From assembly GCF_033958435.1 (NCBI RefSeq), contig NC_134161.1, positions 15,066,001 through 15,130,000 of the forward strand: a stretch of DNA of 64,000 nucleotides, given 5' to 3'. The notes beneath the pieces were generated by a model. It was given only the letters and a program-made list of their open reading frames with translations. It did not search any database and was not told the origin of the DNA. Origin of the DNA: Carettochelys insculpta. Its lineage: Eukaryota; Chordata; Testudines; Carettochelyidae. This document shows, one piece after another, positions 43,811-56,739 of this stretch (position 1 is the stretch's first letter; each line of letters starts with the position of its first letter). A program made the position numbers and the translations under genes.

Positions 43811-45129
43811 CTCTGCTAAGCACAGCCACGTGAGAGAGAGAAGGCAAGCCTGCTGCTTGGTGCTTGGGCAGCTCCAGGGTTGAGGGTAGCCTACAACCTG
43901 GTGGGTGTACCCTGCTGATCCACTGTAGCTCTAAAAGATTTAGGGTCCATCTAGAAAAAGGTGACCAAGCATTTGCATCCATTCCACTAAGTGACCCCAA
44001 ACAGCCATGGCACTGCACTCGGGAACCTCACACCTCGCGTGTAATTAACCAGGCCCAGGCTCCATCTGAAATGCAGGCTTGCTACCCCCACACACTCGTC
44101 AAAGCTGCTGGAGCAGTCCCGCCCTGATAAAGGTTTTTACTGGCAAAGAGACATTCCAGAGAGGCAGATTTTCAGGGGAGCAAGTGAATGAAAGAGAGAG
44201 AGACTGTAAGAGCCATGTGCTGATGGCCCTGATGCTGGTGATAAAAGTGCTATGGCTGGGAGTTTAATTAAATTTTTTCTACATTTGTATGGAGGGAGAA
44301 ATCGATTTCCGATGGATCCACGGGAATAAATTTGGGGATGTGTGTATTATTTGAAACAGCAATTAATACAGAGGGAAAGGCAGCTCTGAAAGGGTCGGGG
44401 AAGGGGCAAAATAACAGCTAACAGTTACTGGTGCTACACCCCAGGAGACGGAAGATGCTGCCAGAAGCAGCAGATAAGTCAGGAGGAAAAGAAGTTCCAG
44501 GATTTAACATTTTTCCCGATTTGTTCCTTTGGCTGAAGCTCTGAAGGGGGCTGGTTTGATGTGCTCTGGGCTCCTGGAGAAAAGCAAAATGATTAATACT
44601 TACCGGGCTGCCTCTTACACAGCCTAGCAAGCGAGGAAATGGAGTCAAGCCACAGCTGACTGCTAGAAAATCAAGGAGCAGCTCTGAGGATAGGGCTCGG
44701 CAGCAGAGCGAACGTCGTTCCAGTGGCCCTGGCCTCTTCCCTTGAAGTCATCAATTTTAAAGGGATGTTACTGGGGAATTTTGGGCTGAAAGACTGTAGA
44801 TTTGTTTAAAAACAAAAAAAACAAAAAAACCCACCACCACCATTCAAATCTTGCTAGTGATACAGATTCCTCCAGGGCTGAGAGGCTCCATCATAGCATT
44901 TAACTAAGCTTGTGAAGACGTGTGGCTTGCAAATAGGACAGAGGGACTCTGCAGGTACTAAATACTGCTGGGGAGGGGCTATTAGATTCGGTGAGCTAAT
45001 GCTCTTTCTGTGGCAGAGGCCACATGGCACTGTGAAAGGGGTGGGATGAAACCTTTCTTGCAGCATATTATTCAGCCACTAGGTGTCACTGCATGCTGGA
45101 CAGAGTTGCAGACAAGGCCTAGTCCCTGA
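43811..45129. other. unique DNA with possible conserved segment
   Basis: 44260-44400 (GTTTAATTAAATTTTTTCTA, GAAATCGATTTCCGATGGAT, AACAGCAATTAATACAGAGG) is AT-rich, repeat-free and looks like constrained non-coding DNA; GAAATCGATTTC is a perfect 12-base palindrome. The rest shows nothing recognised. Confidence 0.3.
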
Positions 45130-45576
45130 GGGTGTGTCTACACTAAGGAGTTACTCCTGAATAGCTTTCTCTGGAGTTGTTATTCCAAAATACACTGGTC
45201 CAGAATAACACATCCGCATTACAGGGAAGCCCTGAAATAAGCAAAATTTATTCTGAAATAGTGTGTCCACACATGAGAGAGGCTATTTTGGATTAGCACT
45301 GCGTCCAGGGGCGCTAATCTGAAATAGGCCACGTCTACGCCTCCATGTTATCCCTGAATAAAATATTTCAGAATAGCTTATTTCTAAATAACCCCTGTTC
45401 CCTGTCTGTACAACCCTAGGCACTATTCCTCATAGAATGAGAGTTACAGAATTCTAAATAAGTTGTCCTCTATTGTGAAATTATGTTGAAATAGGGGGTT
45501 TACTGTATAGACCCTTGCAAATTTATGTGGAATAGAAGCTATTATTCCCAAATAACCTTTCTGTGTAGACACACCC
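45130..45576. mobile_element. family E DNA transposon, long form
   Basis: The 447-bp element starts GGGTGTGTCTACACTAAGG and ends CTGTGTAGACACACCC, a 14-base inverted match. The interior is full of TTATTCTGAAATAG and AATAGCTTATTTCTAAATA words. The flanks TGA and AGA are only partly alike. Confidence 0.82.
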
Positions 45577-45907
45577 AGATAAAGAAAAGAGACAAAGTCA
45601 GACCTGGAGCTGTGTGGAAAGCTGGTTATTTGTGCCCACAGCAGTAACTTTGATAAGTGCCGTCTGCTTAAGGAAGTCTGTAAGAAACGCAGGAAGAGGG
45701 CAGGGACGAGCAATTGTAGCTCAATGCTCTAAGTAGGGGAATATAGGAAGAAAAAGGTGGCAACTTTTTTTCCATTTGCCTTGTCTTGGATGTAGGCTTA
45801 AGACTCAGAAGTTTGTCTTGGATCTTTTAGCATTCCCTGTCTTTGCACCATAGCAACAAATCTGTATGACAGTCACTCTCTGCACAATATATAGGCTTTT
45901 CTTGGGA
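45577..45907. other. unique intergenic DNA
   Basis: Nothing recognised. Confidence 0.35.
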
Positions 45908-46695
45908 TCATTGCACTTGGGATGGAAGAATCCTAAAACATTATTTCAGGCTGGAAACTGACTGGCTAAGTTGCAGTGCAGCAGAAAAGGACCTGGGGAT
46001 TATAGTGGATGACAGGCTGGATATGAGTCAGCAGTGTGATCTTGTAGCCAGGAACACTAACGGCATATTGGGGTGCATTAAGAGGAGCATTGCCAGCTGA
46101 TCTGGACAAGTTATTATTCCCCTTTATTCAACACTAGTGAGGCCTCATCTGAAGTATTGCATCCAGTTCTGTGCCTCGACCCCCCCACCCTAGTATAGAA
46201 AGGATGTCTAGTATAGAAAGGAAGCGGTTGCATTAAAGAGGGGTCCAGTGGAGGGCAACAAAAATGATTAGGGGGCTGGAGCACATGACCTATGAGGAGA
46301 CACTGAGGGATTTGGACTTAGTTTGCAGAAGAGAGGAGTGTGAAGTTTGATAGCAGCCTTCAACTTCCTGAAGGAGGATTCCAAAGAGGATGGAGAGAGT
46401 CTCTCCTCAGCGGTGACAGAGCAAGAAGCAATGGTCTCAGAGTCACAGAGGGGGAGGGGGAGGTTGGATATTAGGAAAAACTATTTCCCCAGGAAGGTGG
46501 TGAAGCACTGGAATGCGTTACCTAGAGAGGTGGTGGAATCTCCATCCCTAGAGGTTTTGAGTCTGAGCTTGACAAAGCCCTGACTGGGATGATTTAGTTG
46601 CGGTTGGTCCTGCTTTGGGTAGGGGGCTGGACTTGATAACCTCCTGAGGCCCCTTCAAGCCCTATGATCAGTCTATGATCAGTATGAGTCTATGA
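45908..46695 (+). mobile_element. CR1 LINE 3' part
   Basis: The CR1 order is intact at DNA level: TGACTGGCTAAGTTGCAGTG, GGGGATTATAGTGGATGAC, CATATTGGGGTGCATTAAGA, AACAAAAATGATTAGGGGGC and AGGTGGTGAAGCACTGGAAT. Protein pieces such as AAFNFLKEDSKEDGESLSS and RKNYFPRKVVKHWNALPRE survive in 46347-46583, but frames are broken by a C-rich insertion near 46185. It ends in a short GATCAGT/CTATGATCAGT repeat tail (46660-46700). Confidence 0.9.
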
Positions 46696-47324
46696 TCAGT
46701 AGTGAATGTATTCAGGAAAACAATATGTGTTTTGACTGGAGGGGGATTTCGGACCTTTAAAAATATGCAGGCTGTGTATTGCCCTCAGGAATGCTAAGCG
46801 ATTGAAAACTAGCAGCCTCTCTGTGACTGCTCCTTTAGCACTGGCATTCAGGAGATGAGAACTCTAGTCCTGTGCCCCTTGGTGGACGAGCTTGATAAAA
46901 ACAATCGTGAATTGTGCCTATTTGCCACCACATACAGACAGATGGCAGAGGGATAAGTTACTCCAGCTTTACAGTGGGATAATAAAGCTTCGTCTCTGGA
47001 CTTGGGGTTGCCTTGGCTTTGAGCAGCCTGGCAGCAAACGTGCTGTGTGTCTGTACAGTTACCAGCAGTGAATCAAGAGTGCACATGGTCTCCTCTCCCA
47101 GCTGTGAGAGGCTGCTGAATAAACACAAGAAACACTGGGACATTTGGTATGTGGGCACTTGCCATGGCACAAGCTGGAAAATTAACTGCAGAGGCCCACC
47201 CCCCTGACATTCAAATAAAAATGCACATCCAAAGCAGAAGAACCAGCAAGTTGGATATTAGCTGCATGAATTAGCCTCCTTGTCGCTTTCTTCCAGGTTG
47301 TTAAGACAGTTATTGGTTATATCT
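46696..47324. other. unique intergenic DNA
   Basis: Nothing recognised. Confidence 0.35.
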
Positions 47325-47715
47325 TCATCACAGTGATCTGTCTACAGACATCACTGTCGCATGGTACCTTCTGATAAAACTTCTGTCAACAGATTGCAGC
47401 CACAGGCGGAAGCAGATTGCTCTGTTAATCTGCTCTAGTGACAGAGAGCAGCTGGACTGCCTGCCCGTTCTCTCGACAGAACGGCCTACCAGAAGCCCAG
47501 CAAACAGGCTGGCTGGTGGCCCAGAAGCCCTGTCTGTTGATAGAGGGCCCCTCTGAGCATCCACACAGCTTTTTGTCAACAGAAAGGCATTCTGCCTCAC
47601 GTGGAAGAGGAAAACGGCTGTCAAAAAAAGTGCTGAGTTCTGGAGTCATTGTCAGTGTGGACGCTCCAAGTTTTGTTGACAAAAAAAGTTGCTATTCTGA
47701 CGTGACTAGCAGTTC
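47325..47715 (+). mobile_element. family D DNA transposon, diverged
   Basis: AACTTCTGTCAACAGATTGC, GAGCAGCTGGACTGCCTGCC, CAGAAGCCCTGTCTGTTGAT, AGAGGGCCCCTCTGAGCATC and TTTTGTTGACAAAAAAAG follow the order of 42920-43344. The ends are decayed (CTGTCTACAGACATC at the left). Confidence 0.75.
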
Positions 47716-47809
47716 AGCTGTCACCCTCCACATTTAGAAGCAACTTGTGCTCTTGGCTACCCTGGTGTAAATACAGAGTAAGCCTACAGAGTTACTCCGC
47801 ATTTAGATA

Positions 47810-47995
47810 ACAGAATCATAGAATCCCAGGGCTGGAAGCAACCTCAGGAGACCATTGAATCCAGGTCTCTGCCCAAAATAGAACCAACCCTAACTAAATC
47901 ATACCAGCAGGGACTCTGTCAAGCTGGGACTGAAAACCCTCTAGGGATGGAGATGCCACCTCCTCTGTAGGTAACACATTCCAGTGCTTCACCAG
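47810..47995 (-). mobile_element. CR1 LINE 3' end fragment
   Basis: CAGAATCATAGAATCCCAGG, AACCCTAACTAAATCATACC and TAGGTAACACATTCCAGTGC are the reverse of a CR1 3' end. Confidence 0.9.
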
Positions 47996-48374
47996 ACAGT
48001 GCAAAGGACAGCTGTGTTTGGACCCTTGAGGACTCAGGGTGTTGGCATTACTAGACCGAATCAGACCCATGTCTTGGTAGTCACGTGTCTGTCTGTGACA
48101 GGGGGTCAGAATCAGATGCTGCGGAGGGAGGTTCTAGAATCACCAGCCTCCAAAGACAAGGATAGAACAATTAGCCTATAAGGGAAGTTTCTTCTTACAC
48201 CCATCAATTAGTGATAGGCTCATGTCCTGAAGGAGGAGGATCCCTGCCCCTTCCAAACCACAGGCAGCTGCTATTGTTTCTTTATCCTTACCCTTTATCT
48301 TTATCTGACTCTCTTTGGCCAGATAATGTGTTCGGCCAATAGCAAGCTGTTCCCTATTATCACACAGCTGTTGC
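47996..48374. other. unique intergenic DNA
   Basis: Nothing recognised. Confidence 0.35.
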
Positions 48375-48560
48375 CAGTGGTGCTCTTAGAGCAGTGTTGT
48401 CTACTGGATAGTGCATGGGGGAGTCTCATGAGACCTGAGCTCTACTCCTGTATGACCTTGAGCAAATCGCTTCCTTCTCTGTGCCTCAGTTTCTTCATCT
48501 GTAAAATGGGGACAACACTACTGCCCTCTTTTGTAAAGAGCTTTTCAGATCTACTGATGA
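48375..48560 (+). repeat. MIR-type SINE, near full length
   Basis: GAGCAGTGTTGTCTACTGGA, GACCTGAGCTCTACTCCTGT, TGACCTTGAGCAAATCGCTT, TGTGCCTCAGTTTCTTCATC and TGTAAAATGGGGACAACACT are well preserved and in order. Confidence 0.88.
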
Positions 48561-50239
48561 AAAGGACACATGAGCAGGGGGGAGCTTATTATTGCACCTG
48601 TTTCTGATATCATAGGCGCTAGCCACTATCACAGGCAGGACACTGGATGAGACGGACAATACATCTGATTCAGGCTGGTAATACCTATGGCCTCACATCC
48701 ACAAGTGGTATTGCATTTCACATCTGTGCAGCATTACAGGGGTTATGCAGGCAGACTTACCTGTGCCAGCCAACATGGGCATGGAGGCCATTTATACGGA
48801 TGACAACCCAATTTACCCACATGGATATAGCAGCTGTGCATGAAAGCTCCTCATTATCAGCCCCAGGCCCATAAAATATCATAAGGTTTCATGAAATAAT
48901 ACACTTTTGGTTTTCTGTATTTGCTTTCATCCGAGAGGCATTTTGGAGGGTGAACAAAATTAGTTTTAACATAGAGCTTGATGGATCTCCCCAGCTCAGT
49001 TCCCTGCCTTTCCAGGAGCCTCAGGCATTTCTACACTTCAGTCCTCCATGTCCTCTGTCTGTGACACACAATAGCCAAGCTGTCTGAGGGCTAGGGTCTG
49101 CAGGGGAATATGGGTGGTGTTGGTGCTCTGGAACAGACAGGTGGTCAATTTCATGGTGTTTCCAACTGCAGCTTGAAACAGGAAAGGCTTGCAGGGAAAT
49201 CAGTTAAATAGCAAAACTTTCTGAAACTCAAAAGTCTCCAGACTTGGTCAGAATTTTGACAGCAGCCAGGTCAGCTCTTTTTATACTGTACCAGTGTGAA
49301 ATTGGTGTCATCACATGGGTACTAACAGATTCAGGTCCTTCTTGGTACATTTCACACTGATCATTAACTATTTATTGACTGGTATGAATAGCCAACAGTG
49401 ATGGCGAGGTTCAGATTGAGGCATGCAGAGATAGTATATCTGTTTAGCATCATCAAGTTATTTTATAATCAGGTCAGAATTTAAGGACAGAGGTTGGAGG
49501 AAAATGTGATTCACATTATTCTATTTTAAACCTGTATCATAGATACTTTCAATATACTTGAGTTAAAATCAGGTTATTAGTCTATCAAAACTGGACATTA
49601 AAATAGAAAGAGGCTCAGAAGAAACATTTCAACAGAGATTGGCAATTAAAGTTGAGCTTCACAAAATTATAATAATTATGTTTAGAGAACAGACTCCTTC
49701 TGGGGAAGGACAAACTGCAAATTAAAAAGATACCAGATGATAAAAATTAGCCCTTTATATCTATATATATCTATATCTATACCTCACCCATGTTATTAAT
49801 GCTATGGTAGATTAATATTTTAAAATGAATGAAATTTAAAAATGTAATTCACAGTCTAGATTGAAAGTTCTTCGCCCAGTTTGCAATGTCTTCAGGCAGG
49901 GACAATTTCTTATTGATTCCTTTGTTGTTACTTTATTAAAGTATTAGATATACTTTATTAAAATCATTTAACATTTCTAATAATAAATACCAGACTACAG
50001 TAATAACAGCCACCATTTTGTCCTTTGTATATGTTTGCATTTCACTTAATTTGGGCAATGCCACTAACCCAATCACTTTTATTTTCTGACCAGTTCCTTT
50101 TTCCTGGTCTCAGGAACTAGATCAATACCTGGATATTTGGATTCTTCATTTGAATAAGGACATCACTAGGAAGCATTAAATAGGATCAGCTCATTACCTG
50201 ACAAATCAAATTGTTAGTCTTTAAGGTGATTTTTCAAAT
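48561..50239. other. unique AT-rich DNA
   Basis: No gene or transposon recognised. A TATATC/TATC microsatellite lies at about 49757-49785. The stretch is closed in all frames. Confidence 0.4.
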
Positions 50240-50375
50240 GGGACCAGTTGCGTTAGGGGCTGTATAAAAATGGGGGAGACAGACTTTGACCTGAAGAGCT
50301 TACAGGTTACATAGACAAGACAGACAAAAAGTCAGAGAAGGAACAGTCATGGAGAGAGCTGGTGACTAGTCCCAG
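50240..50375 (-). repeat. old SINE tail
   Basis: CGTTAGGGGCTGTATAAAAA, GACCTGAAGAGCTTACAGG and CATAGACAAGACAGACAAAA parallel the tail at 36700-36800, followed by GGTGACTAGTCCCAGGC from the core. Confidence 0.6.
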
Positions 50376-51489
50376 GCTCCATAACAGATCAGCAACAGAT
50401 ACAAGAATCAATTCCACATCTGAGGCAAGTTCAGTACTCATATTGCTAGACTATGCTGATGCTCCTGTGGCTTCTGCCATCAGAACACTGGAAATAAATC
50501 TCCAAAAATTCTGCTGGCTTCCGAGTCTTGTTTTGTTTCCTTATTTCACAGAAGTTTTTGTTGTTGTCTTACTTTAGACCCCAAAATACACTGCTTGCAC
50601 CCATCTGCTGCTACATTTCTTGATGTGTCTTGTGCAAAGTGTTGGGTACCAGGACATAAGATTAGTTTTCATATCTCCTGGGCTTCTACTCCCATATCTG
50701 CTATTGACACAACATATAACCTTGGCCTAGTCACTCAAGCCATTTACACTGGAAAGAGTGACACTTGCTCTCCTTTCTAAGGCGCTTTGGGATCCGTAGC
50801 TGCAATATGCTATATAGTAGCTCCGGACGATTACTATAGAAAGACATTAGCATTGCTAAATGGCTATAGATTCCTTTAAAGGCCTAACAGGGTATTCTGG
50901 TGCCTGCTCCTCGCGACATGAAGCAGGAAGGACACTCCATAACTCACGGCATGTGTTACAGCTGGACAAGGGATACATAATTTATACAAGCAATTCTGCA
51001 TCAATTGGTTAATAAAAGTGCTCTCCTTGCAACGTACTACATTAAGTATGTAAGAGGAAGTGATAAATCTAGTTCCCAAGGTAACTAACTCCAAATTACA
51101 GACCGAGGACAAAACTTCTCCCTGCTTTCTGTGCTCGGAGGCTCTCACAGCAGAAGTCCTGCTAGCCCTACACATGTGGGGTTTAAGTGCAAAAATGCCT
51201 ACGTCTGAAGGTAGATTTCAAACATTGTTGCCTTTCCTTACATCCCCAGGATGGAGATTTATCATGTGACAATCCTACACAGAGCCCATGACTCTTTTCC
51301 CCTCTGTCTTCAACACAAAGGTGAGACCAGCAAATGTGATCCCATTCAGGGTCAAGCAGATGCATATCATTATGCCCATTTTACAGGTACGGAATTATTT
51401 GCCCAAGGAATGGTCCAGGGCAACCTGAGGGCTAAATTCTCAAAGGCAGCTAGTAATAGCCAGAGTGAAGGTGTGCTCCCCCATCCCTT
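50376..51489. other. unique intergenic DNA
   Basis: Nothing recognised. Confidence 0.35.
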
Positions 51490-51872
51490 TCTACCTGGCC
51501 TGTGAGGAAAGGTTGAAAGAACTGGGAGTGTTTAGTGCAGAGCAGGGTGAGGGGGAAAATGAGAACAGCCATCACATATGATAATTGTTGACTTCAAGAG
51601 GCTAATGAACAAGTGTTCCATGTCCACTGAGGGTAAAGCCAAGTAGTAGAAGGAGATTTAGGTTATATTGTAGGAGAAACTTTCCCATTATAAGGATAGC
51701 AAAGTACTGAAATACATGACCAGGAGGGGCTGTGGAAGCACCATCAGTGGAGGCCATTTGAGCTACAGGTTAGACAAACACTTGTCAGAGACAGTCTGTT
51801 TGCTAAATCCTGCCTTAGCTGGACTAGAGGACGTCTCAAGGTCCCTTCCAGCTCAACTGTTCCATCATTTTA
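51490..51872 (+). mobile_element. old CR1-type LINE 3' end
   Basis: GTGAGGAAAGGTTGAAAGAA, CTGGGAGTGTTTAGTGCAGA, AGGAGATTTAGGTTATATTG, TAGGAGAAACTTTCCCATTA and GTCTCAAGGTCCCTTCCAGC keep CR1 order, more decayed than 53030-53895, so probably an older subfamily. Confidence 0.82.
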
Positions 51873-52785
51873 TTCCCAGTACCAAAGACTATTGTTCGCA
51901 CAGCCGTTGATGTACCTGACAAAGAGTCCACTCTTTTGGGACACGGTCTCCAGCTACCTGTCCGTCCCACAGTACCAGGGTATCTTAAGGGCACTGAGGA
52001 AGCCAGGGGAAGGACCAGCCACTGAACTATGAGCTTTGGAGTCTCAGTCCACAGCCTTTACCAGAAACTCATCCAGCATCTCATACTGTAGGGGGCATGG
52101 AATTTAAAGGGCTGTGGACTAGCTCCTTCTTCTAGGAGCATGAACTACGCCCAGGGTTTTACTCCTGAAAAATGAATTGTGACTAGGCCTCCAGTTACTA
52201 CATGTGAGTGAGCAATCCAGTCCTGGAAGGGTCAACTACCTGGGAACCAAGCACTTTCTCCACTGCTCTCCAGTGTGGGCACTGTGTCTTCTCCCCACAG
52301 CCAGGCACTGATATACACAGTAGGACACTAGGCAGCCACCTCAGAGGAGGAAGTGACCCCTTGGCATCCAGCAAGCACAGGAGTGGAAGGCAGAAAGAAA
52401 ACCAGGGAAGTGAATAGTCCATGCCGAGCAAAGCAGAGATCACAGTGGGTCCATCTGGACTCAGATACGGTTGCAATGGCTGTCACAATTTCAGTTCCTG
52501 TGCTCCCTTCATGGTCCATTTCAGAAGTCCCCAGTCTGGATTCAGGACTCCAGCAGTCCCATGTGTCTCAGCAGAGATCCTTGTCCCACTCCTTTCTGAC
52601 AGGAGCAAAATATACTAAGGCTTCATAGCTGCCTGACATACGTTGCACTATCCCCAGCAAAACAGCCTGGGTGACAGTCAACAACTGTGCATTCCTCTCC
52701 CTCCCGGACAATGACAGCATTTATACTATGACCATACAGCTCTACCAAGTGTCAGAAGGGTCAATGTGTTAATCTGTTCCCACAA
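51873..52785. other. unique intergenic DNA
   Basis: Nothing recognised. Confidence 0.35.
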
Positions 52786-52865
52786 GAACAATGAGAAGTC
52801 CTATGGCACTTTATAGAGTACCAGAATTTTTGGAGCATAAGCTTTTGTGGGCAAAGCTCCACCAA
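52786..52865 (-). repeat. family C dispersed repeat fragment
   Basis: ATGAGAAGTCCTATGGCACT, TTATAGAGTACCAG and GGAGCATAAGCTTTTGTGGG are the reverse of family C. Confidence 0.75.
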
Positions 52866-53029
52866 GCAATCCACAGACTAAGCATTACAGAGAAAACACA
52901 ACCAGGTGTAAAACCCCCTCTGAACTGATGGCAGTGAGGAGGTCTCAGGGCTTGTGTAGTCTCAGGGGCACTCCTTAATCACGATCCACTGTTTAGTTGC
53001 TGGACAACCTGTGGTAACTCTCCAATGAA

Positions 53030-53895
53030 GCAGAACATAGGGTCATAATTCAAAAGGATCTGGATAAACTGGAGAAATGGGCTGAGGTAAACAGGATGAA
53101 GTTTAATAAGGACAAATGCAAAGTGCTCCACTTAGGAAGGAACAATCAGTGTCACACATACAGAATGGGAAAGGACTGCCTAGGAATGAGTACAGCAGAA
53201 AGGGATCTAGGGGTTATAGTGGACCACAAGCTAAATATGAGTCAACAGTGTGATGCCGTTGTGAAAAAGGCAAACATGATTCTAGGATGCATTAACAGGT
53301 GTGTTGCGAACAAGACACGAGAAGTCATTCTCCTGCTCTACTCTGCGCTGGTTAGGCCTCAGCTGGAGTATTGTGTCCAGTTCTGGGCACCGCAGTTCAG
53401 GAAGGATGTGGAGAAATTGGAGAGGGTCCAGAGGAGAGCAATGAGAATGATCAAAGGTCTAGAGAACATGACCTATGAAGAAAGGCTGGAAGAATTGGGC
53501 TTGTTTAGTTTAGAAAAGAGAAGATTGAGAGGGGGACATGATAGCAGTTTTCAGGTATCTAAAAGGGTGTCATAAGGCAGAGGGAGGGAGCTTGTTCTTC
53601 CTTGCCTCTGAGGATAGAACAAGAGGCAATGGACTGAAATTGCAGCAGGGGAGGTTCAGGCTGGACATTAGGAAAAAGTTCCTAACTGTCAGGGTGATCA
53701 AACACTGGAACGAATTGCCAAGGGAGGTGGTAGGATCTCCATCACTGGAGATATTTAAGAAGAGGTTAGATAGATGGCTTTCAGGGATGGTCTAGAAAGT
53801 GCTTGGTCCTGCCATGAGGGCAGGGGGCTGGACTCGATGGCCTCTCGAGGTCCCTTCCAGTCCTACTCTTCTATGATTCTATAATCCTGTAAAAG
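53030..53895 (+). mobile_element. CR1 LINE 3' part, best preserved
   Basis: 866 bp of CR1 ending in CCTTCCAGTCCTACTCTTCT and ATGATTCTATAATCCTG. It is 5'-truncated just after the catalytic reverse transcriptase region. DNA-level identity with the other CR1s here is partial, suggesting a different subfamily (GGGGGACATGATAGCAG replaces the AAGTTTGATAGC-type form). Confidence 0.93.
53096..53795 (+). pseudogene. CR1 protein C-terminal part, one frameshift
   Basis: 159 open codons (53096-53575): MKFNKDKCKVLHLGRNNQ, ERDLGVIVDHKLNMSQQCD, YSALVRPQLEYCVQFWAPQ, MIKGLENMTYEERLEELGLF. The text continues in a second frame (53538-53795): FRYLKGCHKAEGGSLFF, LDIRKKFLTVRVIKHWNELP, SPSLEIFKKRLDRWLSGM. One frame change near 53540-53570 separates them. 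In the family this region follows the reverse transcriptase. No catalytic residues remain. Confidence 0.88.
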
Positions 53896-54165
53896 CCACA
53901 ACATGGGGCTGCAATGCCTGTCACAGTGGCTGCGCTACAGACGTCGCACGTGATAGATTAGACAGCGGTACCATCAAATTCAGACCAGTCTTACTTCCCT
54001 GGGTTCATACCAACTTAACTGAGATCCCATTGTGGGAAATTATCTCCAAGGAGATGCTCCATCGGCCATTAGAAATGATACCACATAGCTCCATAACTGG
54101 ATAATATTGGCCTCGTAGGTGGAAAAGGCTATTTCTAAAGTCAAGGTTGCCCCCCGACTCACAAG

Positions 54166-54353
54166 CAGCGTTCTCTGTGAGCTGAGTGCTTGGCCGGCTG
54201 CCTGGGGAGATACAGGGGCTGCCCAGCTATTTAGCAGAGCACCCACAGCTGCCACCGTGTGTTTCTACTGTCCGTGCACATCTGTGTATGCTTGATGCAC
54301 ATACCAAAAGGTATTCCACCTATGGATGGACAAAATAATTAGAACAAACACTG
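54166..54353. mobile_element. family H, small hAT-like element, copy 2
   Basis: 188 bp from CAGCGTTCTCTGTGAGCTG to AATTAGAACAAACACTG, inverted ends CAGCGTTCTCTGT/CAGTGTTTGTTCT. It shares GAGCTGAGTGCTTGGCCGGC, CAGCTATTTAGCAGAGC and AAGGTATTCCACCTATGGAT with copy 1. The flanks CTCACAAG and GGCACATG agree at five of eight bases, consistent with an old 8-bp duplication. Confidence 0.72.
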
Positions 54354-56736
54354 GGCACATGGTATTATTGCTACTTCCTGGCTGGATGAACTGAAGGCAG
54401 AAGTAGAGTGCAAAGAGACACATTCCTGAATCTGCACTTTGCTGTCTGTGAATATTTTGGAAAAGCTGCTGGAAACTGACAGATTCCACAAATCTGGCTG
54501 CACATAACCTCATGAAGGCAAGACAACAGCACAGGGTCATTAATGCATACTTTGGGACCACTGCTTGCAAAACTCAAAGGTACACTCGCAAAAATTATTT
54601 TCAGCAGCATTTCCCACAAGGCACAGGTGCACAAGGCCCCACTCTGTGCATACTATGCGGAAATTTAGTGCAAAAGCAAAGGAGGACATGAAGATGAAAA
54701 TGATTGAATTTCTTGGCTTCTATTGGAGTAGAAATCCCTTGAAATAATGGATGGACAAGAAGAGGGAAAGCAGTACAGAGCTACAGCTACTGAAAGGCAA
54801 AAAGTCTACAGATACGGATAAGCATAGTTGGAACCTCTGCTTGAGTGTGTGTGCATGTGTGTTTGCCTGAGCTCTTGTTTCCATGGGCTGTCTCAGGTGA
54901 TGGAGAGATAAAGAACTGCAACAGGGCAGCTCAGCATGCCAGAGCATTAAGGTGAACTAACAGCAAGCAACATGACTGAGTGCTTTGAAATTTAGCCCTG
55001 TAGTAGAGAAAGGAGTTGCTTACCCCCTGCAGCCCCATGAACTTAAAATTCTCTCTCTTCCTGCAAACTTTGGGGTACTTCCTGGCTCTGAAGCTCATTA
55101 AATTAGATGCACAGCTTCAAGTTCTGTTAAGGGCAGGTCGGAGCTGGAGATGCTGCTTTAGCAAGTATAAATGTGATAGAGTACCATTGATGAATTTACC
55201 AGCTTGCCTAATACCTAACAAAGTAGGGTTGCCAATGTATAGCAGAATTCATCAAGATGATCCTTTTGGCTTGAGTTCCTGGAGAGTTAGGTTACTAGTT
55301 TATTCTGGGTTATTTTCAGCTCAACTGCTACTTTGAAGTTTCTCAAAAATCAGGGTGTTTGCTTATTCCTAACCCACCAACAATTTATGAATTCACCCCG
55401 AAGCACATAAATCAATAGTTCACCACTCTCATGTACACACAATCAGTTTTGTGTCCTCCCCACAAACCAGACCCACAAGCAATTAGCACAGACTAGAGTA
55501 GAAGCTCAGAAGTTAGTTGAAAGACCAATGCAAATTGCCAGGACATCTTATTATCAACAACTGTCAATTCTTCATCATACGTCCAAGCATGCACTTGTCT
55601 TTAAAGTCCTCTGAAAAGTATGTTTACTTCTCTTTGAGGAGACTGGCCCAAAAGGGACAAATTTCAAATATTATGAGCAAATCCTTGAAGTCACTGTTTT
55701 CAACCTCTTTTAGACCAATTTGCTTGGATTTACAGAGACGTTAGAATCTAAAACATGGTGACTTGAGGTCTCATTAGACAGTGTAGGCTCAGCAAGATAG
55801 CCATAGATATTTGTATTAAAGAAGAGAGAGGAAAATATGATCTTTGAGATGAAATCTTAGCATTTCTTATCCTCTTAACCCTGGGATGGGGGAGAGATCT
55901 TCAGTGCGGCTAATCCAGGCATGCAGTCGTCTTGGGATTCTGCAGCTTACTGAGCTGGGATCAATCAACTCCTCTGAGAGCACGGTGACTTGATTTTATA
56001 TACCTTCATTTCAGGGCTCAAAGGAGGGGGGTCGCTTTCTGAGCCCTACTGGGACGTGTGCCAAGCGAGCCCTCAGACTTCTGTTCTCTCCTCTGCCGGT
56101 TCCATTAATATCCAGTAGATGGAGGTGGTTTGTAACACGTTTGCTTTTTGCTTTTCTTGTCGGAGGCTTTTTTAAACTGGAATTCATTCAAGGATTCATT
56201 CAAGGATGCAGCAGACCCAGGGCTGAAGACTGTTGTGTGCATTCTGCAGTCATCCCCTGAGGCTCTTTTTCTCCTGCAACTGTTTTATGCTCATTCCCCC
56301 AGCTTGGGCTTCCTGCTCTCCCATTTTATAACCTCCATTTCCTTGTGCTCAGCAATGCAGGCCACGATCCAAAGCAGTCTGCATCCAATACCACTGCTTC
56401 TCATTACTTGCAATGGGCATCATCTGTAAACCTAGGGAATGGTGTACATTCCATGCCATCATCTGAGCCATTTGAACAAAAGATAAAATAAAGGCATTAA
56501 TATGCCTGGGCTTAGCCGGTGGCTGATGATGTTCTAAGCAAAATATACACCTGCCTGGTGGCAGGCAGGGTATGAAATGGCAATGCATGGCTTACATAGC
56601 AGAGCCAGGTGACTTCCAGTTGGCCTTTACCACAAAGGTAGATCAGTATTCACACCTCTGAAGTCCCAGAGTGACTATTTTGAGGATAAATCATTCTCAA
56701 GCACTGAGTTCTTGGCTATGCAACAGGGCAAGTCAC
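54354..56736. other. unique intergenic DNA
   Basis: No gene or repeat recognised over 2.4 kb, the longest stretch without a recognisable transposon in the right half. Frames are short. Confidence 0.4.
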
Positions 56737-56739
56737 TTA

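Noticed and set aside
54985..56730. Possible exon cluster in the repeat-poor stretch
   Set aside because: No frame longer than about 110 codons, no recognisable domain, and no consistent splice sites.
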